NCBI GenBank assembly: GCA_051653605.1
Contig: JBOFWL010000145.1
Span: 62,001-126,000 of the forward strand
DNA length: 64,000 nucleotides
Origin: JBOFWL01 sp051653605
GTDB taxonomy: Bacteria; Spirochaetota; Brevinematia; Brevinematales; Brevinemataceae
Direction: 5' to 3'
Position numbers and translations under genes: made by a program. Of this stretch, positions 50,647 to 58,886 are shown piece by piece; positions within the stretch are counted from its first letter, which is position 1, and each line of letters opens with the position of its first letter. The notes under the pieces were generated by a model, which made no database searches, was not told where the DNA came from, and was given only the letters and a program-made list of their open reading frames with translations.

Positions 50647-53600
50647 ATGAGCAAATATATTCCTTTACATGTGCAATCGCACTACTCTATCCTCCAAGCC
50701 GTCCCCACAATCGATGAGCTTGTTGGGCAGGCAAAAACATTTGGTCTTTCATCTATTGCCCTCACCGATCGCAATAATATGTTCGGTGTTCCAGAATTTG
50801 GAAAAGCAATGAAAAAAGCCGGCATGAAACCTATTTTTGGCGTCAAAGTCGACATCACCGAAGGATCTCGCTTCTCTTCATTCAAACAAACCAAAGAGCA
50901 AGCCCTTCGCACGCCACCAAATACTCTTGTCCTCCTCGCTCAAACCGATCAAGGATACCGAAATCTGCTTAAATTAGTTTCATCTGGCTATAAAGATGCG
51001 TCTTTTGGGCGATTTAAAGTCGATAAAAATCTCATTGAAGAATACAATCAAGGGATTATTGTCCTTTCCTCTGATGATACTGGCTTAATCCGCCAACTTG
51101 CTGATAATAAAAATATTGATCGTTTAGATGAAGAACTAAAATATTACTATGATCTCCTAGGTAAAGATAGATTTTTTATAGAATTACATGATAGCGGTTC
51201 CACTCGTGATAAAATCATCAATAAATTACTCCTTGAAAAAGCCGCCGAGTTTGATATTAACTATATTGCATCCAATACCACGCGAATGATTAATCCCTAT
51301 GATCGTATCTTGTGCGATATTGTTTGCGCTATCCGAGAGGGCGATACCATCTCCAAGATGACAGATCGCTCTGATTATAATAGCCTCATGCCTAGCGATG
51401 AGCTTCAAGACACAAGCTATACCAGCCATGAATATTTCAAAAGCCCCCAAGAAATGGAAGAGCTTTTTAGTGAGCTTCCTCTCGCACTTGAAAACACACT
51501 TAAAATTGCGGAAATGTGTGAGGATATTGCTTTCCAAGCTAAGGGAGATCAAAGCCCTCAATTCCCTGTGCCACAAGGACATAATGCGGAATCTTTCCTC
51601 CGAGAGCAGGCTTTCCAAGCTTTGGAATCAAAATTTCCTCAAGGCGTGCCTCAAAATTATACAGATAGGCTTCAACGAGAGCTTGATATTGTTTGCACAA
51701 TGGGTTTTCCTAACTATTTTCTTGTAGTTGGAGACTTTGTAGGCTTTGCTCGTAAAAATGGGATTTTTGTTGGGCCAGGAAGAGGCTCCGCTGCTGGAGC
51801 ACTTCTTAGTTATGTTTTGGGTATCACCAACATCGACCCCCTCCCCTATGATCTTCTCTTTGAACGTTTTCTCAACCCAGAACGGGTTTCCATGCCCGAT
51901 ATCGATAGTGACTTTGAAGATGAACGCCGTGATGAAGTTAAAGAATATCTTAGATCTACCTATGGCATGGATAAAACTGCCGACGTAATTACGTTTGGGT
52001 ACAATAAAGCTAAGGCCGTTCTTAAAGATGTGGGTCGAGTGCTAGAAATTCCCCTTGTCGAAGTGAATAGAGTTAGCAGCTTAATTGGGCGTCAAGAGGT
52101 TGATGAAAATCTTGGGGAAATACTAAAAACGAACGCGGCTCTTCAGGAAGCTGCCTCTAAAAATAGAAATGCTAAACTTTGGATAGAATTTGCCTCTCTT
52201 CTTTGTGGGCGTATCCGAAACCTCGGCAAACACGCGTCTGCAATTATTGTTGCTGGGCGCCCCATCGAGCAAATTGTCCCTCTTACTCGTGATAAAAATA
52301 ATACCGTCACCACTCAATTTGAAGGTGGCTATCTCGAGGAAAATGGGCTGCTCAAAATGGATATTCTGGGGCTTGCCAACTTGGGAATTATTCGCGATTG
52401 TCTGCTGCGCATCCGTAAAGAGCGTGGAGAGACAATCAATATTGATACGATCCCTCAAGATGATGCCAATGTTTTTAAACTTTTCACCGAAGGTCGAACC
52501 GCGGGGATTTTTCAGTTTGAAAGTGAGGGGATGACCGCATACTTGCGTCAGCTTCGCCCCAATAACATCGAAGACCTCATTGCGATGAACGCCCTCTATC
52601 GCCCCGGCCCTATGGATAACATCCCTTCCTTTATCAAACGAAAAAATGGTGAGGAACCTATCGATTGTTTCCACCCCAATTTAGAACCCATTCTTAAGCC
52701 CACATACGGAATTATTGTCTACCAAGAGCAGGTGATGCAAATTGCACAGGTTTTGTCTGGATTTTCATTGGGAGAAGCTGATAATGTGCGGCGTATCATG
52801 GCCAAGAAAAAACCTGAAGAACTGGCAAAAATTCATAAACCGTGGATCGAAGGTGCAGTTAAGCAAGGTTATACCGAAGAATTAGCCCAAACTCTCTTTG
52901 ATTTGCTAATCCCCTTTTCAAACTATGCCTTTAATAAGTCTCACGCTGCGAGTTATTCTGTACTTGCCTACCAGACTGCATGGCTCAAGGCAAACTACAC
53001 TGCGGAGTATATGTCATCCTTGATGACCTTTAACATCAACAAAGATGACCCCATTATTAAATATATTAATGAAGCTAGAACAATGGGGATACCAGTGCTT
53101 CCGCCCGATATTAATAAAAGTAATGTTGTTTTTGAACTTGAAAAGAATGACGCCGGGCGCACCTGCATCCGCTATGGTTTAAGTGCGCTTAAAGGTATTG
53201 GGACTTCCGTTGCAGAACAGATTATTGCAGAGAGAAAAATTGGCGGTTCTTTTTCTAGTGTTACAGATTTTATTGAACGTACCTATCAAAACCAAGGGGT
53301 TCGAAAGGCTTCCTTAGAGTTGCTCATCAGCATCGGCGCTTTTGATCAGTTTTTCAACCCTGAGAATCTTCTTCAGGAAAAAGGAATCTACCTCCACCAG
53401 CCAAACATTGATGCTCTTTACCGTAAATTCGAAAAAGAAGAATCTTCTGAGATTTCTCTCTTTAGTACCGAAGAAATGGTGGCAGCTTCTGGAGATGGGC
53501 TTAATCGCAACGTTCCTCCTCGTAGCGAAGAAGATGAGTATGCCGATGAAATCAGAATTTTTGGATTCTCCTTTGTTGGGCGATTATTCGATACCGTTTT

Positions 53601-54183
53601 TGAAAAATATGGTAAGTATTCATCTTATAAAGAAACCCTAAAAGATGTTCTTGCTCCTGGAACGCTGGTTTGTATGATGGGGCACGTGACTCAAATGGAG
53701 GAAATTAGCGGAGCCCGCGGGAACTGGGGGCGATTCACCCTAAGTACCGAAAAAGAACGTTTTTCGTTTCCTTTATTCCGTGATAAATGGGAGAAATTCC
53801 AAAAATCAAACATCAAAGAAAAAGCTTTCCTCTATGTTCGTGCAAAAATTAGTGAATTCCAACGAAAAGATGGAACTATTTCACGTTCTTATGATGTTCT
53901 TGATTTTTATAAGCTTGATCAGCAAAAACCATTAATTTCAGAGCTTCATCTTTTTATCGATCAGGTGGAGCCCAATCCCGCACTAACGGAAATATTATCC
54001 GAAATAAAAAAACGAGCCAAAAAAGAATACCTCGAACAAGCTCGCATTACGTTAAAACTCTATCTACCTTGTCGTGATGGATTTAAAGTGTACCCCGCCG
54101 GCCCTGAGTTACGGTTATTTTATAATTCAGAATTATGTAAAATTTTAGATACGCCTGAAATTCATAGTTTTTGGTTTGTATAA
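50647..54183 (+). CDS. dnaE: DNA polymerase III alpha subunit
   Basis: Replicative polymerase. The 1178-aa protein has an N-terminal PHP domain (LHVQSHYSILQAVPTIDELV), the palm with FVGPGRGSAAGALLSYVLG and catalytic PDIDSDFED (Asp418 and Asp420), FEGGYLEENGLLKMDILG, the fingers (LYRPGPMDNIPSFIKRK), YQEQVMQIAQVLSGFS, a helix-hairpin-helix region (GLSALKGIGTSVAEQII) and an OB fold near residue 1000. In the PHP domain the usual HxH is HVQ, so a metal ligand is missing and PHP proofreading is doubtful. The true start is ATG 50647, since upstream codons form the promoter. Confidence 0.96.
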   Translation: MSKYIPLHVQSHYSILQAVPTIDELVGQAKTFGLSSIALTDRNNMFGVPEFGKAMKKAGMKPIFGVKVDITEGSRFSSFKQTKEQALRTPPNTLVLLAQTDQGYRNLLKLVSSGYKDASFGRFKVDKNLIEEYNQGIIVLSSDDTGLIRQLADNKNIDRLDEELKYYYDLLGKDRFFIELHDSGSTRDKIINKLLLEKAAEFDINYIASNTTRMINPYDRILCDIVCAIREGDTISKMTDRSDYNSLMPSDELQDTSYTSHEYFKSPQEMEELFSELPLALENTLKIAEMCEDIAFQAKGDQSPQFPVPQGHNAESFLREQAFQALESKFPQGVPQNYTDRLQRELDIVCTMGFPNYFLVVGDFVGFARKNGIFVGPGRGSAAGALLSYVLGITNIDPLPYDLLFERFLNPERVSMPDIDSDFEDERRDEVKEYLRSTYGMDKTADVITFGYNKAKAVLKDVGRVLEIPLVEVNRVSSLIGRQEVDENLGEILKTNAALQEAASKNRNAKLWIEFASLLCGRIRNLGKHASAIIVAGRPIEQIVPLTRDKNNTVTTQFEGGYLEENGLLKMDILGLANLGIIRDCLLRIRKERGETINIDTIPQDDANVFKLFTEGRTAGIFQFESEGMTAYLRQLRPNNIEDLIAMNALYRPGPMDNIPSFIKRKNGEEPIDCFHPNLEPILKPTYGIIVYQEQVMQIAQVLSGFSLGEADNVRRIMAKKKPEELAKIHKPWIEGAVKQGYTEELAQTLFDLLIPFSNYAFNKSHAASYSVLAYQTAWLKANYTAEYMSSLMTFNINKDDPIIKYINEARTMGIPVLPPDINKSNVVFELEKNDAGRTCIRYGLSALKGIGTSVAEQIIAERKIGGSFSSVTDFIERTYQNQGVRKASLELLISIGAFDQFFNPENLLQEKGIYLHQPNIDALYRKFEKEESSEISLFSTEEMVAASGDGLNRNVPPRSEEDEYADEIRIFGFSFVGRLFDTVFEKYGKYSSYKETLKDVLAPGTLVCMMGHVTQMEEISGARGNWGRFTLSTEKERFSFPLFRDKWEKFQKSNIKEKAFLYVRAKISEFQRKDGTISRSYDVLDFYKLDQQKPLISELHLFIDQVEPNPALTEILSEIKKRAKKEYLEQARITLKLYLPCRDGFKVYPAGPELRLFYNSELCKILDTPEIHSFWFV

Positions 54184-54184
54184 A

Positions 54185-54216
54185 AAAACGCCCCCAGAAA
54201 ACGGGGGTGTTTTTTA
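54185..54216. terminator. Terminator of dnaE
   Basis: AAAACGCCCCC (54185-54195) / GGGGGTGTTTT (54203-54213), one G-U pair, T-tract. Confidence 0.88.
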
Positions 54217-54696
54217 TAAATTTGCAGTGGAACAAACTAAAAGGTGATCCAGAATATTTTGGATATGTGCAACATCCTGCGGTAAAGAATCTACAACAAC
54301 AAAAAAACTAAGAATACGCATACTTAATGGAGATAGATCATGAGGGTAAACGCCCAGACGAACCCCAAATCCTTTTGAAAGATGTGGAATTAGCTTAGTC
54401 TCATAGACCTCATTATTATCTTTCAACATTAAAACATCCCCTCCCCTAAGATTAGGGCGACGAGACTCTCCTGTTTTAATAATAATCGCACTACGAATAC
54501 CACGATCTGCAGCTTGTTTCAAAATATCAGGCGAAGTATTAAAGATAAACAATACTCTCTTATTTTCGATTAAACGATAAAGATAAGCGTCATCTTCTTG
54601 AAGTGGTTGCGCTAAAAAAGGCACAAGTTTTGCATTCATCTGAACAAGAATATCAGTAGGAAGACTATTAATAACTTGCTCTAACGATTTCCCCAT
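54214..54696 (-). CDS. Hypothetical protein coupled to yebC (160 aa)
   Basis: It starts 11 bp after yebC with AGAGGAAAA before the ATG. The protein has no signal peptide. It mixes helices and strands (VLFIFNTSPDILKQAADRGI, RSAIIIKTGESRRP, SMRILSFFVVVDSLPQDV) in an alpha/beta pattern. The hydrophobic strand plus basic RRPNLRGGD loop could be a ligand pocket, but I recognise no family. Its pairing with yebC is the only functional hint. Confidence 0.62.
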   Translation of the reverse strand: MGKSLEQVINSLPTDILVQMNAKLVPFLAQPLQEDDAYLYRLIENKRVLFIFNTSPDILKQAADRGIRSAIIIKTGESRRPNLRGGDVLMLKDNNEVYETKLIPHLSKGFGVRLGVYPHDLSPLSMRILSFFVVVDSLPQDVAHIQNILDHLLVCSTANL

Positions 54697-54707
54697 AAGA
54701 TTTTCCT

Positions 54708-55457
54708 CTAACCTTCAAAATTGGCAGCGGCTTCCTCGTCTAAATCAGCATTAGAAGCGACTGAAGATACATCATCTAGCTCTTCTAAAGCATCAATAAG
54801 TTTTAAGAAACTCTTAGTTTTATCTTCATCAAGAGTAATTTTGTTTTGAGGAACCTGTGTAATCTCTGAAGAGCTTGGATTATACCCAGCCTTAGCTAAA
54901 GCATCACTTACCGTCCCATAATCTTCGAGAGCAGTGAAAATTTCTGCCACTTTATTATTTGCGTCATAGACAATATCGTCAGCGCCTGCTTCTAACGCAG
55001 CTTCCATAATTGCTTCTTCTTCAACGTTTTCAATTACAATGTATCCCTTTGTATCAAACATCCATGCAACACAGTTGGGTTCACCAAGAGATCCGCCAAA
55101 TTTGGAAAAGAATTTGCGTACGTCTGCTGCAGCACGATTTTTGTTATCCGTAGTAACGTTAACAAGAATCGCCGATCCTCCCGGGCCGTATCCTTCATAA
55201 AGAAAAGACTCATAAGAGACTCCCTCTAGCTCTCCGGCTCCACGTTTGATTGCTCGCTCGATATTATCTTTAGGCATATTGGCTGCTCGAGCCTTTTCAA
55301 TAGCTGCTCGAAGGCGAATGTTCATTCCAACATCCGATCCACCATTTCGCACAGCAATAATGATATCTTTTGCAATCTTTGAAAAGATATTACTTCGTTT
55401 AGCGTCTTGCGCCCCTTTACGATGTTTAATATTTGCCCATTTACTATGTCCGGCCAT
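54708..55457 (-). CDS. YebC/TACO1-family protein (transcriptional or translational regulator)
   Basis: The 249-aa protein starts MAGHSKWANIKHRKGAQDAK, the family signature, followed by NIRLRAAIEKARAANMPKDN, SFLYEGYGPGGSAILVNVTT and DNKNRAAADVRKFFSKFGGS. YebC proteins bind DNA in some bacteria (PmpR) and help ribosomes pass proline stretches in others. That second role is noteworthy given the Pro-rich repeat protein at 22621. TGGAGA lies before ATG 55457. Confidence 0.92.
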   Translation of the reverse strand: MAGHSKWANIKHRKGAQDAKRSNIFSKIAKDIIIAVRNGGSDVGMNIRLRAAIEKARAANMPKDNIERAIKRGAGELEGVSYESFLYEGYGPGGSAILVNVTTDNKNRAAADVRKFFSKFGGSLGEPNCVAWMFDTKGYIVIENVEEEAIMEAALEAGADDIVYDANNKVAEIFTALEDYGTVSDALAKAGYNPSSSEITQVPQNKITLDEDKTKSFLKLIDALEELDDVSSVASNADLDEEAAANFEG

Positions 55458-55475
55458 AAAATCTCCATTAAAGAA

Positions 55476-55498
55476 GGCGGCCTAGGCCGCCCTCTTTT
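55476..55498 (-). terminator. GC-rich hairpin between the OmpL47-like gene and yebC
   Basis: GGCGGCC/TAGGCCGCC inverted repeat at 55476-55491; on the minus strand it is followed by TTCTTT. A probable terminator or partial read-through signal. Confidence 0.6.
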
Positions 55499-55518
55499 CT
55501 ATTTTGGTATTACTAATA

Positions 55519-56670
55519 CTAGTTAGCAGCAGGTGCTATTGTTCCAGCAGGAACTTCTTGACTCGCGTCTAAGTCTTGTTGAGCAGCAGAGTCTGCAGGC
55601 ACAACTGTGTCAGCTGTTTTAGGTGTTTCCATCATGTTTACTTGCTCTGATGATGCCGCTGCAGGAATTACTGCTTGAGGAGCTTCACCAACAGTTAAGT
55701 AAGCTGCGTTACCAGAGGGAGGTAATGTATCAACAACAACACTGTAGAGAACTTCTTCACTAACGTTGCCAACAATGTCGCTAGCGATAGCTTTGATATC
55801 ATATTCACCAGCTCCAGGAAGACGAATTCCGATTTGTGGATCATATGATGTAAATTCTCCGTCGTTGATAGCATACATGATTTCTTTTACTTCTGTATCT
55901 GCATCAAATGCTTCTACATGAATAACTTCTTTTGAAGAAATATAACGAATACCATCAAGTTCGAACACTTTTGCAAAAACATTAACAACTGGTGCTACAG
56001 CATCTAAATAAAGAGCCATTGTTTTAACAGGTGTTACATTACTTACGGCATCTACAGCTTGGTAAGCAAGTGAGAACGCAGTATTAGTTGTCAACCCTAA
56101 AGAATTAGGTGTGAATGCTTCTCTATAAGTAATTAATTCGTTTGTGTCAGCTGCGTAGGTAACAAAAGCTGTACCAACGAGATCATCAAAATGCTTAAAA
56201 GTAATGCTATTGGTAAGCCCAACATAGTTACGTCCAGAAGCTTTGAATACAGGAGGATTGAATACGGGCTCGAGCACACGAGGCGCACTTGCATCAATAT
56301 AGATGTTAAAGTTTTCAGAGTAAGAAACGTTTCCAACCTTATCAATAAATTTATAACTCAAAGAGTGAGTGCCTTCTTCTGTAAAAGAAACAGGCCCTCG
56401 GTAAGGAGCATAACCGTTATTATCCAAGGATACAAAAATCTGATCTAAACCAGACAGATCATCCATACCTTGAATTTGAAATTGTGCTAAAGGTGATGCG
56501 TAAAGAACATCATCTTTAGTATAAGTGTAACCGACTGTTTCAAGCAGAACGGCTGTATTTGTAGGTGCAGCTGCAACTTCTGGAGTTGTATCAACTGTTC
56601 CTTGATCCATTGCCTGAGCAAAAACATTTACTACTGCAAAGGCAGGAAGAACAAGCCATAATTTTTTCAT
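55519..56670 (-). CDS. Exported protein with OmpL47-like beta repeats (383 aa)
   Basis: Signal peptide MKKLWLVLPAFAVVNVFAQA. Residues about 55-325 contain three repeats of about 95 aa in the style of OmpL47-type Ig-like modules: IFVSLDNNGYAPYRGPVSFT and THSLSYKFIDKVGNVSYS, then matching segments near residues 170 and 270 (AGEYDIKAIASDIVGNVSEE). The C-terminal 60 aa are Ala/Pro/acid-rich and disordered (AAQQDLDASQEVPAGTIAPA). In Leptospira, OmpL47 is an outer-membrane protein reported to bind extracellular matrix; similarity here is of the repeat type only. GAGAGGAC precedes the ATG. Confidence 0.75.
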   Translation of the reverse strand: MKKLWLVLPAFAVVNVFAQAMDQGTVDTTPEVAAAPTNTAVLLETVGYTYTKDDVLYASPLAQFQIQGMDDLSGLDQIFVSLDNNGYAPYRGPVSFTEEGTHSLSYKFIDKVGNVSYSENFNIYIDASAPRVLEPVFNPPVFKASGRNYVGLTNSITFKHFDDLVGTAFVTYAADTNELITYREAFTPNSLGLTTNTAFSLAYQAVDAVSNVTPVKTMALYLDAVAPVVNVFAKVFELDGIRYISSKEVIHVEAFDADTEVKEIMYAINDGEFTSYDPQIGIRLPGAGEYDIKAIASDIVGNVSEEVLYSVVVDTLPPSGNAAYLTVGEAPQAVIPAAASSEQVNMMETPKTADTVVPADSAAQQDLDASQEVPAGTIAPAAN

Positions 56671-56725
56671 TTGTCCTCTCTCTATATTTTTTTTTGAGTC
56701 TCTGTATTTTTATACTATATTTTTT

Positions 56726-57190
56726 CTATGAAACAGCCTGCTGAAGTGCCGCTACCTGTTCATTACTAAGGATTCCATTCACATTAAGCACTAGGAAAAG
56801 TTGATTTTCCTCTCGAATAAGCCCTCGAACCAAAACAGTATCGTATCCCATCCCTTCGGCATCCTGAATTTGTGAATCGTCAGAAGTAATGATTCTATCT
56901 AATATATCAACCAATAATCCTAAAACTAGACCATTTGCTTTAACTATCATATATTTTTTTATGGATACTGCCCCAGATTCGCTGATATCAATCGCCCCTA
57001 TTTGCTTATGTATAGACACAATAGGGACAACCACCCCTCGAAGGTTTATTACCCCTTCTACAAAAGAAGGAAAATCAGGCATGTGCGTGATTTGTTGCTC
57101 TCGCGCAACTTCTTGGACATCCATGATATCGACACAAAAACGAGTGCCTGCAACTTGAAATGCAACGTATTGTCTTTCCACAAAAACCAT
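56726..57190 (-). CDS. cheW: Chemotaxis adaptor CheW
   Basis: CheW links chemoreceptors to CheA. The 154-aa protein runs VAFQVAGTRFCVDIMDVQEV, ITHMPDFPSFVEGVINLRGV, VVPIVSIHKQIG, VLGLLVDILDRIITSDDSQI and IREENQLFLVLNVNGIL, covering the full CheW fold. The frame is open to 57247; ATG 57190 sits about 10 nt from the predicted transcript start and gives the family start. The promoter is at 57207-57235. No CheA, receptor or CheY is adjacent, so this is an isolated CheW copy. Confidence 0.9.
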   Translation of the reverse strand: MVFVERQYVAFQVAGTRFCVDIMDVQEVAREQQITHMPDFPSFVEGVINLRGVVVPIVSIHKQIGAIDISESGAVSIKKYMIVKANGLVLGLLVDILDRIITSDDSQIQDAEGMGYDTVLVRGLIREENQLFLVLNVNGILSNEQVAALQQAVS

Positions 57191-57206
57191 CCAAAAATAC
57201 TCATTA

Positions 57207-57235
57207 AGTATAGTATTTCTTTGCAAAAATCGCAA
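57207..57235 (-). promoter_or_regulatory. Promoter of cheW
   Basis: On the minus strand, TTGCGA (57235 to 57230), 17 nt, TATACT (57212 to 57207), leaving a leader of only about 10 nt. Confidence 0.65.
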
Positions 57236-57286
57236 GGGATATTGCAAATTTATTTTATTTTTATGCCTTTTCAGCTAAAGTTTTCG

Positions 57287-58744
57287 CTATTTCGGTCGAC
57301 CAGAGAAAAAATACCCTGTCATGGTGTCTCTTCTTCCTATCGTTCCATCGATATCTTGCACATAATAATACCACTCTATAGTTTCGAAAGGAAGCAAATA
57401 TGAAGAAAATCTAGGGAAAATTGCTGGCTGCACTTTTTGAAGCAATGGATTCGTTCGAAGAAGCGTTTGTCCTCCGTAAACTCGCCCTTGTATCGCTCTT
57501 ACAAAAGCTGATGGTAAGGTTTGAAGAAACCCTCCATTTTTTTCGTAAATGTTTTTCACAAGATTATTTAGCTCCGTCTCTGATGTAGACAGCACCAAGT
57601 GCCCTTCGACGATCCCCATCCACAGAGTAAATCCATATTGAGGGAAAACAAAGCCTGTGAATTCGCGTGTGAACAGTGTTTTGCTTTGAATTTTTAAGCC
57701 TTTACGCTGGGCTATTGATTGCGTTTCTACAAGAAAATCTCTCACTCTTGTATCGTTGTTAATTCCCATTGTAACCGTTAGATCCAAAACCTTTGTCAGA
57801 GGGCTATAAGCTCGCACCACGTAGGAAATTCTGCCTCTTAGGTAAGGAAAGAGCCTATCTTTAATATTGATTCCAGCCCCTTCGAGGAGGCTAAAAAATC
57901 GACGAAGTTCTATTGTATCTGATTTATCAATATTAACCAAACTCTCCACGTAAGAAGGAATACTAAGATACGCCTGCCCCACAATAGCCGGTGTCCCCGA
58001 CTCAAAATCGAGAAGAGAAAGTTTTTGCTCGAGAAGTTGCTTCATACTTGATTTAAGCATATCTTGCACATCTTTATCTTTATAAACAGTGAAGGCATCA
58101 ACTGATATTTGGCGATCCGTAAAGGTACAAACCATACCTATACGGTCTCCATCAGGGAAAACATATCGATTAGAGCCTACTTGTAATTTAGAACGAAGAT
58201 ATGACCCTTTCATCCAAAGAAAAGGACGCGTCCAGCGAAAATCCAACGCCTTAGCAATTGTTTTGAATTCTGAGAGCATCTCAATGCCCCCAAAATTAGT
58301 ATAGTCAAGAATTTCTTCCGATGCTGTAAGAATGGCAAAGTTATCAAGAATACGGTATGGAACAGGCTGCGAAAGATTGTCCATTGCATACGTGAAAAGT
58401 ACTTTATTTTTCAGCGTGAAGATCATATAGCCATGATTATCTTTTACATGAACATACGCAACCGCACCTGTGGGATCTAAACCTATGCTTTCTGCTTCTT
58501 GAGGCTGGAAAGGGTTTACTCCCATACGACGATGCATTGCATCCTGCCAGTATGCTAAGGTTTTTTTGCCTTCTGCCCCTTGATATTTTTGCAACAACAT
58601 ATCAGAAATTCGAGAAACCTCAGAAAGACTAGGCGCATATAAAACTAAATCTCCATCAACGATGTAAGGGGCAATTCGAGGATCAGCAAAAAGAATCGTT
58701 GAACTCGTCAAAAAAACACCAAGAAGTATCCATCTTTTCAACAC
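57287..58744 (-). CDS. Exported protein of unknown function (485 aa)
   Basis: GTG start 58744 follows AAGGGGG at 5 nt. The signal peptide MLKRWILLGVFLTSSTILFA ends before DPRIAPYIVD. The mature protein is mixed alpha/beta with DGDLVLYAPSLSEVSRIS, GVNPFQPQEAESIGLDPTGA and FLVETQSIAQRKGLKIQSK. The general layout resembles DUF3352-type exported proteins, but I am not confident of that match. Likely periplasmic or outer-membrane associated. It lies upstream of cheW in the same orientation, with a promoter between them. Confidence 0.7.
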   Translation of the reverse strand: MLKRWILLGVFLTSSTILFADPRIAPYIVDGDLVLYAPSLSEVSRISDMLLQKYQGAEGKKTLAYWQDAMHRRMGVNPFQPQEAESIGLDPTGAVAYVHVKDNHGYMIFTLKNKVLFTYAMDNLSQPVPYRILDNFAILTASEEILDYTNFGGIEMLSEFKTIAKALDFRWTRPFLWMKGSYLRSKLQVGSNRYVFPDGDRIGMVCTFTDRQISVDAFTVYKDKDVQDMLKSSMKQLLEQKLSLLDFESGTPAIVGQAYLSIPSYVESLVNIDKSDTIELRRFFSLLEGAGINIKDRLFPYLRGRISYVVRAYSPLTKVLDLTVTMGINNDTRVRDFLVETQSIAQRKGLKIQSKTLFTREFTGFVFPQYGFTLWMGIVEGHLVLSTSETELNNLVKNIYEKNGGFLQTLPSAFVRAIQGRVYGGQTLLRTNPLLQKVQPAIFPRFSSYLLPFETIEWYYYVQDIDGTIGRRDTMTGYFFSGRPK

Positions 58745-58850
58745 AAAAACCCCCTTGTAAGGTATACTATATATATTAGGGGATTTTTGGATTTTTCGCC
58801 AATTTTAGCACCCTCTTAAGCAAAGATTTTTAAATTTTGGTGCTTTTTGT

Positions 58851-58880
58851 TTGCAAAAATAGCCTTGGGCATGTTAAACT
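58851..58880 (+). promoter_or_regulatory. Promoter of the ABC exporter, leaderless spacing
   Basis: TTGCAA (58851-58856), 18 nt, TAAACT (58875-58880). ATG 58887 lies 7 nt downstream and no ribosome-binding site is present. Confidence 0.6.
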
Positions 58881-58886
58881 ATAACC

